Assembly: GCA_011365055.1 (NCBI GenBank)
Contig: RDOG01000006.1
Coordinates: forward strand, 45,315-109,314
DNA: 64,000 bases
From: Promethearchaeota archaeon
Lineage (GTDB): Archaea > Asgardarchaeota > Lokiarchaeia > Helarchaeales > RDOG01
Reading direction: 5' to 3'
Shown here: positions 1 through 8,833 of the stretch, piece after piece
Numbering within the stretch: position 1 is the stretch's first letter
How the letters are laid out: each line of letters starts with the position of its first letter
The notes under the pieces: generated by a model
Databases searched by the model: none
Told to the model about the DNA's origin: nothing
Seen by the model: the letters and a program-made list of their open reading frames with translations, nothing else
Made by a program: the position numbers and the translations under genes

Positions 1-102
1 TGAGATTAATAAAGATTTGTCAAGTCTTATATTAAAAAATAAGTAATAAGAAGTTAGATTATTACGGTTTAAATGATCTAAATGATATTAAGTCTTAAAT
101 CA

Positions 103-124
103 TTAATATAAAATAAAAAAAAAA
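103..124 (-). terminator. T-rich terminator after the secreted protein gene
   Basis: Read on the minus strand, a long run of T begins a few bases after the stop codon at 128. Archaeal transcription commonly ends at such T tracts, so this is the likely end of the 1930-to-128 transcript. No hairpin is evident. Confidence 0.4.
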
Positions 125-127
125 GGA

Positions 128-1312
128 TTAAATTAAATTCTCTTTATAAAGGTTTTTCTTTCGATAGTAAATAAGTATGATGATTGGTAGGGCAACTAGC
201 ACGAATAATAATTCAAAACCAGGAATGACGGGAGATCCTACTGTAGGAGCAGTCATTGGAGAAGTATGTACAGTGAATACGGGGTCATGTACGATTCTAT
301 GACCACTCCAAGTCGGATAATTCACTAATTCATAGCATATCGTGATATTATAGGTCGATGGCAGGGTATAGAAATTATTATCATATAAAATGGATGTAAA
401 AGGATTTGATCCTGACAACGTTGACATTGGATTCGAACCGACTTCTACCAAGACTTTTGCCACACTGCTACCAATACTTCTACACGTCAGATTATTTCCA
501 GCAGATGGATAATCAACTAAAGTATAATTTTCTTTAAAAGGATTATCAAATTCAGCTTCCCCAATGAGTTGATCAGCTAACTTAAATTGCCATTTATTTG
601 CCATTGATGGAATATGTTTGGTTTTTGAATCATTAATTTTTCCAGGTGCAAAGAATGCGGAATAATAGGGTACTGCTAAACTCATATTATCTAACGTCGA
701 TTTAACCGTATTATTTGCTACTTCGCCAAAAGAATTTGTTGTTTCTATTTTCACTTCTCCAGATTTATTCAAAATTAATTTGTTTGCATAATTGTAATCT
801 GTTTCCATATCTTCAGTTATTTGAAGTCCACCCATACCCATCGATTGAATCATTGTCGGAAGATCATCTGCAAATTGATTCCAAGAAAATTCTAATAGAT
901 CGTTACTGGTTGTTGTCGGAGTATCCCATTGAAACATAAAATTATCAACTAAGCTTGGGATATCAATATCTTCTGGGGTTTTAAAGTTCTGAGTAATTGG
1001 ATATCCAGGATAGGGAGTCTGATTGTTTTTAAATAATAAACTCATTTCCAGGTCAACATCGCATGCATAGGGCATCATCATTCCGTAAAATTCATCGGAA
1101 AAATATAATGAAGGTAAGGTACTTAATCCAGCTGTAGAACTCCCAGCATCAAATATTCCATTGTCATTAGAATCATTATAAATTATATTTTCACAAAGTA
1201 AGTTGCTCCATCCAACTAAAGTTCCAGCTTTAGATGTTAAGGTTAACGTGGATAATTGCATTGGAATCATAAAGGTAACGTTTTCTTGAACATGTTGAAT
1301 GTATTCAAACAT
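128..1312 (-). CDS. Secreted/anchored protein, C-terminal half (after in-frame TAG)
   Basis: This is a 394-residue open frame that ends with an IPGFE motif, a hydrophobic segment and a short basic tail (YYRKKN). That three-part ending resembles archaeal C-terminal sorting signals that anchor exported proteins. An acidic loop of the DSNDNGIFD type near residue 50 could bind calcium. There is no signal peptide at this Met. The frame is the same as that of the upstream ORF ending at 1352: only one TAG and 13 sense codons separate them, so this is probably the second half of one 600-residue exported protein and not an independent gene. Function is unknown. The protein at 7723-8493 shares the same C-terminal design. 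Confidence 0.7.
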   Translation of the reverse strand: MFEYIQHVQENVTFMIPMQLSTLTLTSKAGTLVGWSNLLCENIIYNDSNDNGIFDAGSSTAGLSTLPSLYFSDEFYGMMMPYACDVDLEMSLLFKNNQTPYPGYPITQNFKTPEDIDIPSLVDNFMFQWDTPTTTSNDLLEFSWNQFADDLPTMIQSMGMGGLQITEDMETDYNYANKLILNKSGEVKIETTNSFGEVANNTVKSTLDNMSLAVPYYSAFFAPGKINDSKTKHIPSMANKWQFKLADQLIGEAEFDNPFKENYTLVDYPSAGNNLTCRSIGSSVAKVLVEVGSNPMSTLSGSNPFTSILYDNNFYTLPSTYNITICYELVNYPTWSGHRIVHDPVFTVHTSPMTAPTVGSPVIPGFELLFVLVALPIIILIYYRKKNLYKENLI

Positions 1313-1351
1313 TCCATTTCCAACTTTGCTCGAATCAAATGAATAATTATA

Positions 1352-1930
1352 CTAGTACCAATACTCATTCTGGTCGTAAGTAACTGAAACAATTTCACCA
1401 GTTGAAGCATCCCTTTTAGTAACAGTATCATAATATGTAGTATTGGATGTTTGATTTGTATAGGAAGAGTATTGCATGTCAGTGATCCAATAATCCATGT
1501 AAAAGTTTCCTAGCTTCATCCCATACCAAGAATATTCAGCAATAGCGCTAGCTCCAGTCCAAATCTTAACATAATCAGCTAAAAATCCCATTTCTATAGT
1601 ATAATTACATAACATTGTTTGAGTTGAATTTCCTTCATAATCACATTTGCCCACACACATTGTTTCATATTCATATATATAACCTCCAGATTCATAGGAA
1701 AAACTGTAATTATATGTATATTCATAAGTACCTTCTGATTCAAAAAACATAGTATCATCATCAAACGCTGCAAAGGTTGACGAATTAACAACGGTTTCAC
1801 CATATTCCCAATTTATACCCGATATGGTTCCAGAACTAGTCACGGTCGCAATCGTGGGTACCAAAAAAAGAAAGGCTGCAGATATAAAGAGAACTGATAA
1901 AAAAAATGGTAAAATTTTACCCGTTCGCAT
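1352..1930 (-). CDS. Secreted protein, N-terminal half with signal peptide
   Basis: This 192-residue ORF starts with a typical export signal: basic start (MRTGK), a hydrophobic core to about residue 28, then a small/polar cleavage region. The rest is rich in Tyr, Ser, Thr and Asn, as in extracellular beta-rich proteins. It stops at a TAG (1352-1354), after which the same frame continues open to position 128. The downstream half has a membrane anchor but no signal, and this half has a signal but no anchor, which argues that the two form one protein. A nonsense mutation, readthrough, pyrrolysine insertion or a sequencing error could each explain the TAG. Confidence 0.7.
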   Translation of the reverse strand: MRTGKILPFFLSVLFISAAFLFLVPTIATVTSSGTISGINWEYGETVVNSSTFAAFDDDTMFFESEGTYEYTYNYSFSYESGGYIYEYETMCVGKCDYEGNSTQTMLCNYTIEMGFLADYVKIWTGASAIAEYSWYGMKLGNFYMDYWITDMQYSSYTNQTSNTTYYDTVTKRDASTGEIVSVTYDQNEYWY

Positions 1931-2161
1931 TTTGTATTTTTTGATTTTAATTCGTCTTGAAAATATCCCCGAAATAAAATCGTGTAAAAACCTCAGGGCT
2001 TTCTAATATAAATAAGTAACTGTCCATGCAAGGAAATTAATTGATAAAAGAAAATAAATAAGGATAATTAAAAATAATTTTATTATTTGATGTATTACGC
2101 AAAATGCGTTTTTTTTTTGTTAATTGAATTATTAAATAAATTTACACGGTGATATATATCC

Positions 2162-2584
2162 ATGAATTATTTAAAGACGAGTATTGAAAACGTTTTAGTT
2201 TTCAAATTGGAAAAAGGAAAGGATTTAATGAGCTCCTTGAAGGAAATCGCAGTAACTAATCAGATAAATTCAGCCATGTTGTACCTGATTGGAGCAGTAA
2301 AAAAAGCGACTTTTGGTTTTTATAAGAATCAAAAATATCAAACAATAACCATTAATGAAAATTTGGAAATTTTATCGTGTCTAGGTAACATTTCAAAAAA
2401 GGATGATGAAATTATCATCCACACACATGTCACATTTGGTAATTCTCAAGGAAAAGCCTTTGGTGGTCATTTATTAGAGGGCTCTATCATTGATCCTACT
2501 GCGGAATTATTCATATTGCAATTAAAAGATGAATTAAAAAGAAAATTTGACCCAGCGACAAAATTATCATTACTTGATCTCTGA
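2162..2584 (+). CDS. PPC/DUF296 domain protein
   Basis: The 140-residue protein matches the PPC (DUF296) fold found in bacteria, archaea and plant AT-hook proteins. Visible hallmarks are the SAMLYLIGAV strand, the central EILSCLGNIS strand and the IHTHVTFGN...AFGGHLLEG segment with conserved histidines and glycines. Prokaryotic members form trimers; their activity is mostly unknown, although some are suspected to bind metal or nucleotides. The ATG has a good ribosome-binding site (GGTGAT) about eight bases upstream. It is a single gene between the divergent secreted protein gene and the 23S unit. Confidence 0.85.
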   Translation: MNYLKTSIENVLVFKLEKGKDLMSSLKEIAVTNQINSAMLYLIGAVKKATFGFYKNQKYQTITINENLEILSCLGNISKKDDEIIIHTHVTFGNSQGKAFGGHLLEGSIIDPTAELFILQLKDELKRKFDPATKLSLLDL

Positions 2585-3100
2585 TATTCTCAGACGATGC
2601 AGATGCACACGAAGATGTTAATTATTACTTGAAAACGCTTTGATTTTTTTAATTGACCAAATGAAAAAAAATACTTATTGTCGGAGCGACACTTTTTTAT
2701 ATATAGAATGGATGGAAATACTACTAATCAAGACATAAAGTGATTCTCGGAATTGCTTTGTTTCATTATACGGAACGTTAACTTATTAAAATCTGTACCA
2801 ATGGAACGAGTTTCGTAAGAATGGAACGCTTCATTGTTAAGATCTTGATAGAGTGTTAAAAAATATTTAACATTATTCGATTTGCTCTTTGATGAATCGA
2901 GTGGTCGAATGTTTCCCGGAAAGGGCGGCTCTCATGGGCGGATTCAGTAGCCTAATTGGAGTCTTTGAGGGTCGATAGTAGGTTAGGTGACAATTCCAAG
3001 TTGTGTAGATCTCTACATGGAGTACATGCGAGTAGAGCCCATTTTTCGCTTTGTATATAGCAAGCTGAAAAGTCTTCTCTCGCAAGGTATTTATGAGTAG
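2585..3100 (+). promoter_or_regulatory. 23S rRNA promoter and leader
   Basis: This 500-base stretch holds no convincing gene. A T/A tract at 2693-2706 (TTTTTTATATATAG) is a plausible TATA box for the rRNA. GGAACG recurs at about 2772, 2803 and 2823, and the 11-base string GAGTAGAGCCC occurs at 3030-3040 and again at 3095-3105, across the predicted 23S 5' end. A short palindrome (GTTAAAAAATATTTAAC) sits near 2857. The processing-stem arm at 2989-3019 is listed separately. Leader function is inferred from position. Confidence 0.5.
2989..3019 (+). other. 5' arm of the 23S rRNA processing stem
   Basis: This segment is complementary to 6529-6562 just downstream of the 23S gene. A block of about 18 pairs (GACAATTCCAAG... 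with ...CTTGGAGCTGTC, allowing G-U and one mismatch) and a block of about 11 pairs (ATCTCTACATG with CATGTAGAGAT) are separated by an asymmetric internal loop. Archaeal pre-23S rRNA is normally excised from such a stem by the splicing endonuclease. I could not place a perfect BHB motif in this one. Confidence 0.75.
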
Positions 3101-5089
3101 AGCCCGATACGCATACGTCATTTGGTGGATGGCTGGGCTTGGGCGCCGATGAAGGCCGTGGCAAGCTGCGATAAGCCCCGGGTAGACGCACGCTGTCTGA
3201 GATCCGGGGATTGCCGAATAGGACTTCCTGACTCGATCTAATAAATCTAGTCATTCGCAGTAGCGAAGGGGAACGCGGGGAACTGATACATCTTAGTACC
3301 CGCAGGAAAAGAAATCAACCGAGATTCCCTTAGTAGGGGCGACTGAAAGGGGAATAGGGCAAACCGAACCCGGTCAGAAATGATTCGGGAATGTGGTGTT
3401 ATGGACTTTGCTACTACCTCGATAAAGAAGTTGAACGCGCCTGGAACGACGGGCCATAGAGGGTGATAGCCCCGTAAACGTAATTTGTCAGGTATTGAGC
3501 GAAGACTCCTGAGTAGCGTGGACTGGTTTTTCCGCGTGAATTTGGGAGACAACAACTTCCAACCCTAAATACGTCCCAAGACCGATAGCGCAATAGTACC
3601 GTGAGGGAAAGCTGAAAAGGACCCCGGAAGGGGAGTGAAAAGAGCCTGAAACCAGATGGCTATTATAGTTTGTGGCCCGAAAGGGTAGATTCTTCTCGAA
3701 CAACCTTGGAGCAATCCAAGTGAGGAGAGAAGATGACTAGGGTCACAAGTTCCGTCTAGAAACACGGGCCGGGGAGTTCGTGGTTATGGCAAGCTTAAGT
3801 GGTTCACCCACGGAGGCGTAGGGAAACCGATAGTTCGCAAGCTGGATGTTTTTGCATGTTGACCACGTGGAATTCTTGGAGGAAACTCCTGAGCTCTTTG
3901 AGCAGATGAACACGCCATTAGACGTGTAAGGGGCCAGCCTAGGAACGAGGTGTGAAAGTGCCTTGAGTCATGGCCATGAGACCCGAAACCGGGCGATCTA
4001 TCCCTGAGCAAGGTGAAGTCAGGCGAAAGCCTGGTGGAAGCCTGAACGATAGCTGACGTGCAATTCGCATTGATGACTTGGGGATCGGGGCGAAAGGCCA
4101 ATCTAGCCCGGTTATAGCTGGTTCCTTCCGAAGTAGGTCGCAGCCTAGCCTTGGACGAGGTAGCTTGTGTGGTAGAGCACTGATCGGGTGTTCAGGGGAA
4201 GAAATTCCTCGGCATCCTTTTAAACTCCGAACATGCATGCGCCGTAGACTCCAGGAGACGGGCACACGGGGGTAAGCCCCGTGGCCGAGAGCGGAACAAC
4301 GCAGACAGAGGTTAAGGTCCCTAAATGCTGGCTAAGTGCTAAACGGAAGAGCGTCCGTAGGCATAGACAATGGGAAGGTAGGCTCAGAAACAGCCATCCT
4401 TTAAAGAGTACGTAACAGTTCACCCATCGAGCTTATGGGCCTCGAAAATGGACGGGGCTAAGCCAGCTACCGATACCCCTGGGCACGATGAATGTCGTGA
4501 TTCGGTAGGAAGGCGTGCCGATTGGACAGAAGCAAGGCGGTGACGTCTTGTGGACCGGTCGGTAGTGCAAATCCCGGTGGTAGTAAAAGCTTAGCAGGGT
4601 GAGAATCCCTGCCGCCGAAAGGGCAAGGGTTTCTCGGCAATGCGTCGTCAGCCGAGAGTTAGTCGATCCTAAGAGCATGGTTAACCTTCATCGCTCGAAA
4701 GGGAAACGGGTTTATATTCCCGTACTACGGAAGTACGAATAGCGGTGACGTAAGCGGGATTCGTGACGCTTCTGGATAAGTGGAATAGGGTTTTCGCCTT
4801 ATTTAAATGTATAAGTCTCTGGAGTACCGCAATGGTGAGAAGGAGATGAAAGCATGAATAGCCATCCGTCTGAGGATGGTTCTGCCGATTCCTGGAGCCC
4901 ATGAAAAACGAACCCCGAAGGATCTTCCGTAATCGTACCCAGAACCGACACCGGTGCCCCTAGGTGAGAAGCCTCAGGCGTGTCAGGTCTACTCTAGGTA
5001 AGGGAATTCGGCAAATTAGCTCCGTAACTTTGGGAGAAGGAGTGCCGTGGGTCTTAGGCTGAAACTTGGGACCCGCGGTCGCAGTGACA

Positions 5090-5121
<32 letters not shown>

Positions 5122-5240
5122 AAACCGCGAGCCAGAAATGGTGTGTACGGTTTGTGAACCCTGGCCAGCGGCGGTCAGTCAACACCGGGTTCAACCGGAG
5201 TAAGCTCCGCTAAGCGCCGGGAGTAACTATAACTCTCTTA

Positions 5241-5270
5241 ACGAGATTCACCCCCTGAATCTCGGGAGAC
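5241..5270 (+). other. Predicted BHB intron in 23S rRNA, 30 nt (site 1927)
   Basis: Archaeal 23S normally reads CTCTCTTAAGGTAGCC here; the window has 30 extra bases between CTCTCTTA and AGGTAGCC. The insert folds as a perfect 9-bp hairpin (5242-5250 with 5256-5264) with a five-C loop. Next to it is a canonical bulge-helix-bulge: central helix CTCT (5235-5238) with GGAG (5265-5268), bulges TAA (5239-5241) and ACA (5269-5271). Cutting after the second base of each bulge gives exactly the conserved sequence. By E. coli numbering the site is 1927/1928, a known archaeal rRNA intron position. At 30 nt it is very short. Confidence 0.85.
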
Positions 5271-5788
5271 AGGTAGCCAAATGCCTTGTCGTGTAAGTTA
5301 CGACGTGCACCAACGGGTCAACGTGGTCCCTACTGTCCCTACCTAGTACCTGTTGAACCCACAGTCCGGCGAACAGTCCGGATTCGCCCAGTGGGAAGAG
5401 AAGACCCCGTGGAGTTTTACTGCAGCCTGTGCCTGCTACGTGGTGATGGATGCATAGTATAGTCAGGAGCGTCGCAGCGGTGCTTGCGGGCACCGTGAAG
5501 GCAAAAGTGGAATACTGACCTTTTATTGTTACGTCCCTTATCGGAGCCACGTGTTCCGAGACAAGTACAGGTGGGCAGTTTGGGTGGGGCGCCACCTCTT
5601 TGAAAAGATAGCAAAGAGGCCCAATAGTTGACTCAGGCGGGACAGAAATCCGCCGTAGAGGGCAAGGCCATAAGTCAGCTTGATGGGATCCCGAACAGTA
5701 ATGGATCCCGGGCCGAAAGGCTGGCCTAGCGATCCTTCGTTGGCCGTTGTTGGGCGGCGGAGGTGACAGAAAAATTACCCCGGGGGTA

Positions 5789-5916
5789 AGTACGTGGAAT
5801 GGAGTTCTTAGTAATTACCTGAGTTGAGAAAGACATTCGGTGGAATCATGCTGGTAAATTTTCACCCCTTGACGTTTGGCATGATTTTACACTACTCTAG
5901 GGTCACGTGCACCCTA
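5789..5916 (+). other. Predicted BHB intron in 23S rRNA, 128 nt (site ~2450)
   Basis: Conserved ACCCCGGGG-ATAACAGAG is interrupted here by 128 bases. Inner helix GTACGTG (5790-5796) pairs with CACGTGC (5904-5910). GGG before the junction pairs with CCC (5912-5914), and TAA triplets sit at both bulges (5787-5789 and 5915-5917). Cutting TA/A on both sides joins GGGGGTA to ACAGAG, restoring the core except for G in place of A at E. coli 2448. The motif is slightly relaxed (a G-A pair or a two-base bulge, depending on register). An 8-bp hairpin (5844-5851 with 5879-5886) lies inside. The junction falls between A2450 and A2451 of the peptidyl-transferase centre. Confidence 0.8.
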
Positions 5917-6031
5917 ACAGAGTCGTCGCGGGCAAGAGCCCATATCGACCCCGCGGCTTGCTTCCTCGATGTCGGCTCTTCCTATCCTGGTTGTGAAGCA
6001 GCGACCAAGGGTGGGGCTGTACGCCCATTAA

Positions 6032-6169
<138 letters not shown>

Positions 6170-6357
6170 ACAGGTTGGATTCTATCTACTGGGCGTGTTG
6201 GATGGCTGAGGGTAAAGGCGTGTCAGTACGAGAGGAACGCATGGCTGGGGCCACTAGTCTACCGGTCATCTGAAAAGGTGCCGCCGGGCAGCCACGCCCC
6301 AACGGATAAGTGCTGAAAGCATCTAAGCACGAAGCCGAACCTGAAAAGAGCCATCCA

Positions 6358-6411
6358 TTTTTTAACAAGCGAAAGCGGGCGGGCTTGGTGACAGGAACGC
6401 CCTGTTAAAAA
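6358..6411 (+). other. Expanded helix 98 (ES39-like) of 23S rRNA
   Basis: TTTTTTAACA (6358-6367) pairs with TGTTAAAAA (6403-6411), and GGGCG pairs with CGCCC further in. The stem lies in the 3' domain after the GAAGCCGAACCTGAAAAGAG region. Asgard archaea are known for an enlarged expansion segment here. Unlike the three core inserts, it lies in a variable region and is expected to stay in mature rRNA. Confidence 0.6.
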
Positions 6412-6514
6412 CGAGGGTTCTCCTAGAAGAGGAGTTTAATAGAGCAGGTGTGTAAGCACCGACTAACGGAGGTGTTCAGCACGCTGCTACTAATCACCCG
6501 AGTGTTTCGGGCTT

Positions 6515-6930
6515 GAAAGTAACCTAGACATGTAGAGATGCGAAACACGACTTGGAGCTGTCCCCCATTTTTAATTAAATCCTAATTTTTCAATTAAGTT
6601 TAATTTTTTGAATTTCTTTCTTAAAAAGCAAATTTTATGAATTCAACGGAAATATTGGGATCTCAAAAATTTTAGAGATTCTTGAAAAGGATATTAGTAA
6701 TTTAATACCTTCCATGTATTAATAGGTTTTATTTGGTTAATCATTAGACATGAATCAGCGATTTTTTAAAAGTTCGATGCGAATATTAATGGAAATTCAT
6801 TATTTTTTCGGGGGAATTTTTTTTTGCACTAACAAAAACAATTAAATGTGAGATGGTATTAATTTCAATTATTTAGAAATTAAGGGAATGATATACCCAT
6901 AATAAAAATCAAAAACGGAGGAGAAGTAAT
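6515..6930. other. Intergenic region after 23S
   Basis: The first part holds the 3' arm of the processing stem (6529-6562) followed by a C-run and T-run (CCCCCATTTTT), which may end the rRNA transcript. The rest is AT-rich with no recognisable gene or RNA. The only other signal is the ribosome-binding site GGAGGAG at about 6916, ahead of the next gene. Confidence 0.5.
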
Positions 6931-7551
6931 TTGGAGCGTTCAACAATCAAATGGATGTTTTTAGCATGCTTGCTATTAATGATATTGTTTCTAGTAATTT
7001 GGTTAATTGCGATAATTCCCCTCATCGGCACAACTGAAGATGTCTATAGTTTAATGTATCACCCACTATTCATCCCAGTCATTATATTTTTGATACCAGG
7101 TGCGATTTTAGAACTATATTTACGTTTTACAAGAGAATCAAAAGAAAAAACAGGATATAAATTAGAACGAAGTAAAAAGGAAAAAAATGTATATAAGGAA
7201 ATGGTAGATGAGGAATATAAATCCTTAGACAAAAAGGATGATTTTGAGACTTTAGATACCATTAAATCTAAAACGAAATCTTCAAGCAAGATAAAAATGA
7301 GTGATATTGATGAGATTGACATGATGAGAGTTCCTGACATGTCTGAAATAGATCAAAATACTTATGAACTATTGGAGGCCATGACGGTCAAAAAAATTAA
7401 AAAATTTCTTGAAGATTCTCGAAAAGAAATTACAAATCATAAACATGAAGAAGAAATTTCTGCTTGGATAAAAAAATTAAAAAAATATCCAAATGATAGC
7501 TTGTTTGAAAATGATTTAAAGAAATTATCTTTCGATTTTAACAGGTGGTAA
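6931..7551 (+). CDS. Two-TM membrane protein with long charged tail
   Basis: This 206-residue protein has two hydrophobic segments (about residues 8-31 and 44-63) followed by roughly 140 residues that are very rich in Lys, Glu and Asp and look helical. Start is TTG, well placed after GGAGGAG. The family is not recognised. A cytoplasmic helical tail on a small membrane anchor suggests a scaffold or receptor role, but that is a guess. The last codons and the 3' flank are duplicated in degraded form at 8593-8650, so the gene was once part of a tandem duplication. Confidence 0.75.
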   Translation: MERSTIKWMFLACLLLMILFLVIWLIAIIPLIGTTEDVYSLMYHPLFIPVIIFLIPGAILELYLRFTRESKEKTGYKLERSKKEKNVYKEMVDEEYKSLDKKDDFETLDTIKSKTKSSSKIKMSDIDEIDMMRVPDMSEIDQNTYELLEAMTVKKIKKFLEDSRKEITNHKHEEEISAWIKKLKKYPNDSLFENDLKKLSFDFNRW

Positions 7552-7722
7552 GTCAAATTCGATTTTAGAAACCTTCATTAACATTAAGAATTCTAGCATA
7601 GATAATTTTTGCATCATGTAAGTTGAGGAATCAGAAGTCATGGAAACTTTTTTAATAAAAGAAAAAGAACGTTTGATAAGAACTTCATGTTCTTCAAGTT
7701 CAAGGAATTGGAGGAATTTATC

Positions 7723-8493
7723 TTGAAAGGAAGATTTATTGGGATTTATCTTCTCCTATTATTGAGTTTTAGCTGGGGCATTGCAGTCATGACGCCCATT
7801 TCGATGGCAACCCCTTCAGATTCTTTTAAAGTTAAAGTCAACGATGAATTTACGTGGGTCTGTACCTACTCAATTGTACCTAACGTAATTAATGCTTCGG
7901 ATCAAATTAAAATCGTAATCACCAAAGTTAATAACACGTATTTTAATTCTTCTATATATTCTGCATTCAGTTATTATGCTGATACTGTTTATGGAGATTA
8001 TTCAATAGCTCTAGCTGGTAATGGAACGTTTTCTACACCAGTAGAAGAACTTCTTGGAGCGTATAACGCTACATGTATGTTGAATTGGTTTCGAATGTTT
8101 GGAGGATATTACTCAGGCACAAATATATCAGCTGCCCCTACAAATTTAACAGCATTTAATATCTCAATGTTTGTGGAATTAGGAATGATTAACGGTGTGA
8201 ATCAATCATTACAATCGGGATTAACATTCATCTATTGGAATGGTACTGCTGATGGCAATGGAGGAAGAACAGCAATGAAATATGTATACACGTTGGACGA
8301 TTCTAGCTATATCATTTCATCAATTAGCGTCTATAATAATTCGGGTTCAGCTTGGGATCTCATATGGCAAATTGCATTCCCATCCACATCATCGCCACCA
8401 CTCATTCCTGGATTTGAATTCATGTTCATTTTTATCGTTTTAGGTGGGATAATCTCAGTATATGTCTGGAGAAGAAAAGAAATAACAATTTAA
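7723..8493 (+). CDS. Exported protein with C-terminal IPGFE anchor signal
   Basis: I place the start at TTG 7723, not ATG 7687, because GGAGGA lies seven bases upstream and the protein then opens directly with a signal peptide (MKGRFIG, hydrophobic to about residue 24). The mature part is rich in Asn, Ser, Thr and Tyr. It ends PLIPGFEF, a hydrophobic stretch, then WRRKE, the same three-part ending as the protein at 128-1312. The pair is probably processed by the same sorting machinery on the cell surface. Substrate or function is not recognisable. Confidence 0.8.
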   Translation: MKGRFIGIYLLLLLSFSWGIAVMTPISMATPSDSFKVKVNDEFTWVCTYSIVPNVINASDQIKIVITKVNNTYFNSSIYSAFSYYADTVYGDYSIALAGNGTFSTPVEELLGAYNATCMLNWFRMFGGYYSGTNISAAPTNLTAFNISMFVELGMINGVNQSLQSGLTFIYWNGTADGNGGRTAMKYVYTLDDSSYIISSISVYNNSGSAWDLIWQIAFPSTSSPPLIPGFEFMFIFIVLGGIISVYVWRRKEITI

Positions 8494-8833
8494 ACTTTTT
8501 TTTTATTTGTATCTAATCGTAATTCCTTATTGAATAAAGATATAATAATATTTGATTGTATTAGTAAATTTTTTTATGTAAAAATAGAGTCTGTGAAAGA
8601 TTTAAACAAATTATTTTTCAATTTTAATGGAGGGTAAGTAAAAGTCGATTCTATTTATCTTTATTACTAATAATAGATTTTAACAATAAATTTATTAGAC
8701 TTCGAACATTGGTGATATTAAAGAAATAGACGAAACTCATCTGCTTGAAATCATAGAAATTCTTTCATTTTTTATTGCTTACGCATTAGAATCGATGGGT
8801 TCTTCAACGATTAAAAAAATAATGACTTCGAGC
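8494..8833. other. Intergenic region with T-run and duplicated gene end
   Basis: A run of nine T at 8496-8504 just after the stop codon is a likely terminator for the exported protein gene. A remnant of the 206-residue gene lies at 8593-8637 (separate entry). From about 8712 to 8850 one frame stays open for some 48 codons but lacks a start codon, and I do not call it. Confidence 0.5.
8593..8637 (+). pseudogene. Remnant of a duplicated copy of the 206-residue gene
   Basis: The frame VKDLNKLFFNFNGG-stop matches the end of the 6931-7551 product (NDLKKLSFDFNRW-stop). The DNA similarity starts at about 8599 and runs past the stop codon for a further dozen bases (TAAGT...TCGATT in both). Nothing upstream resembles the rest of the gene. 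It is best read as the last piece of an old tandem duplication. Confidence 0.6.

Noticed and set aside
2096..2118. Short hairpin ACGCA/TGCGT followed by a T-run
   Set aside because: It looks like a terminator but no plus-strand gene lies upstream; the neighbouring gene is read away from it.
5229..5277. Core inserts in 23S as ordinary expansion segments
   Set aside because: The three inserts sit in nearly invariant functional-centre sequence, not in variable helices, and the BHB cuts rebuild the consensus, so introns explain them better. The 6358-6411 stem was left as a true expansion.
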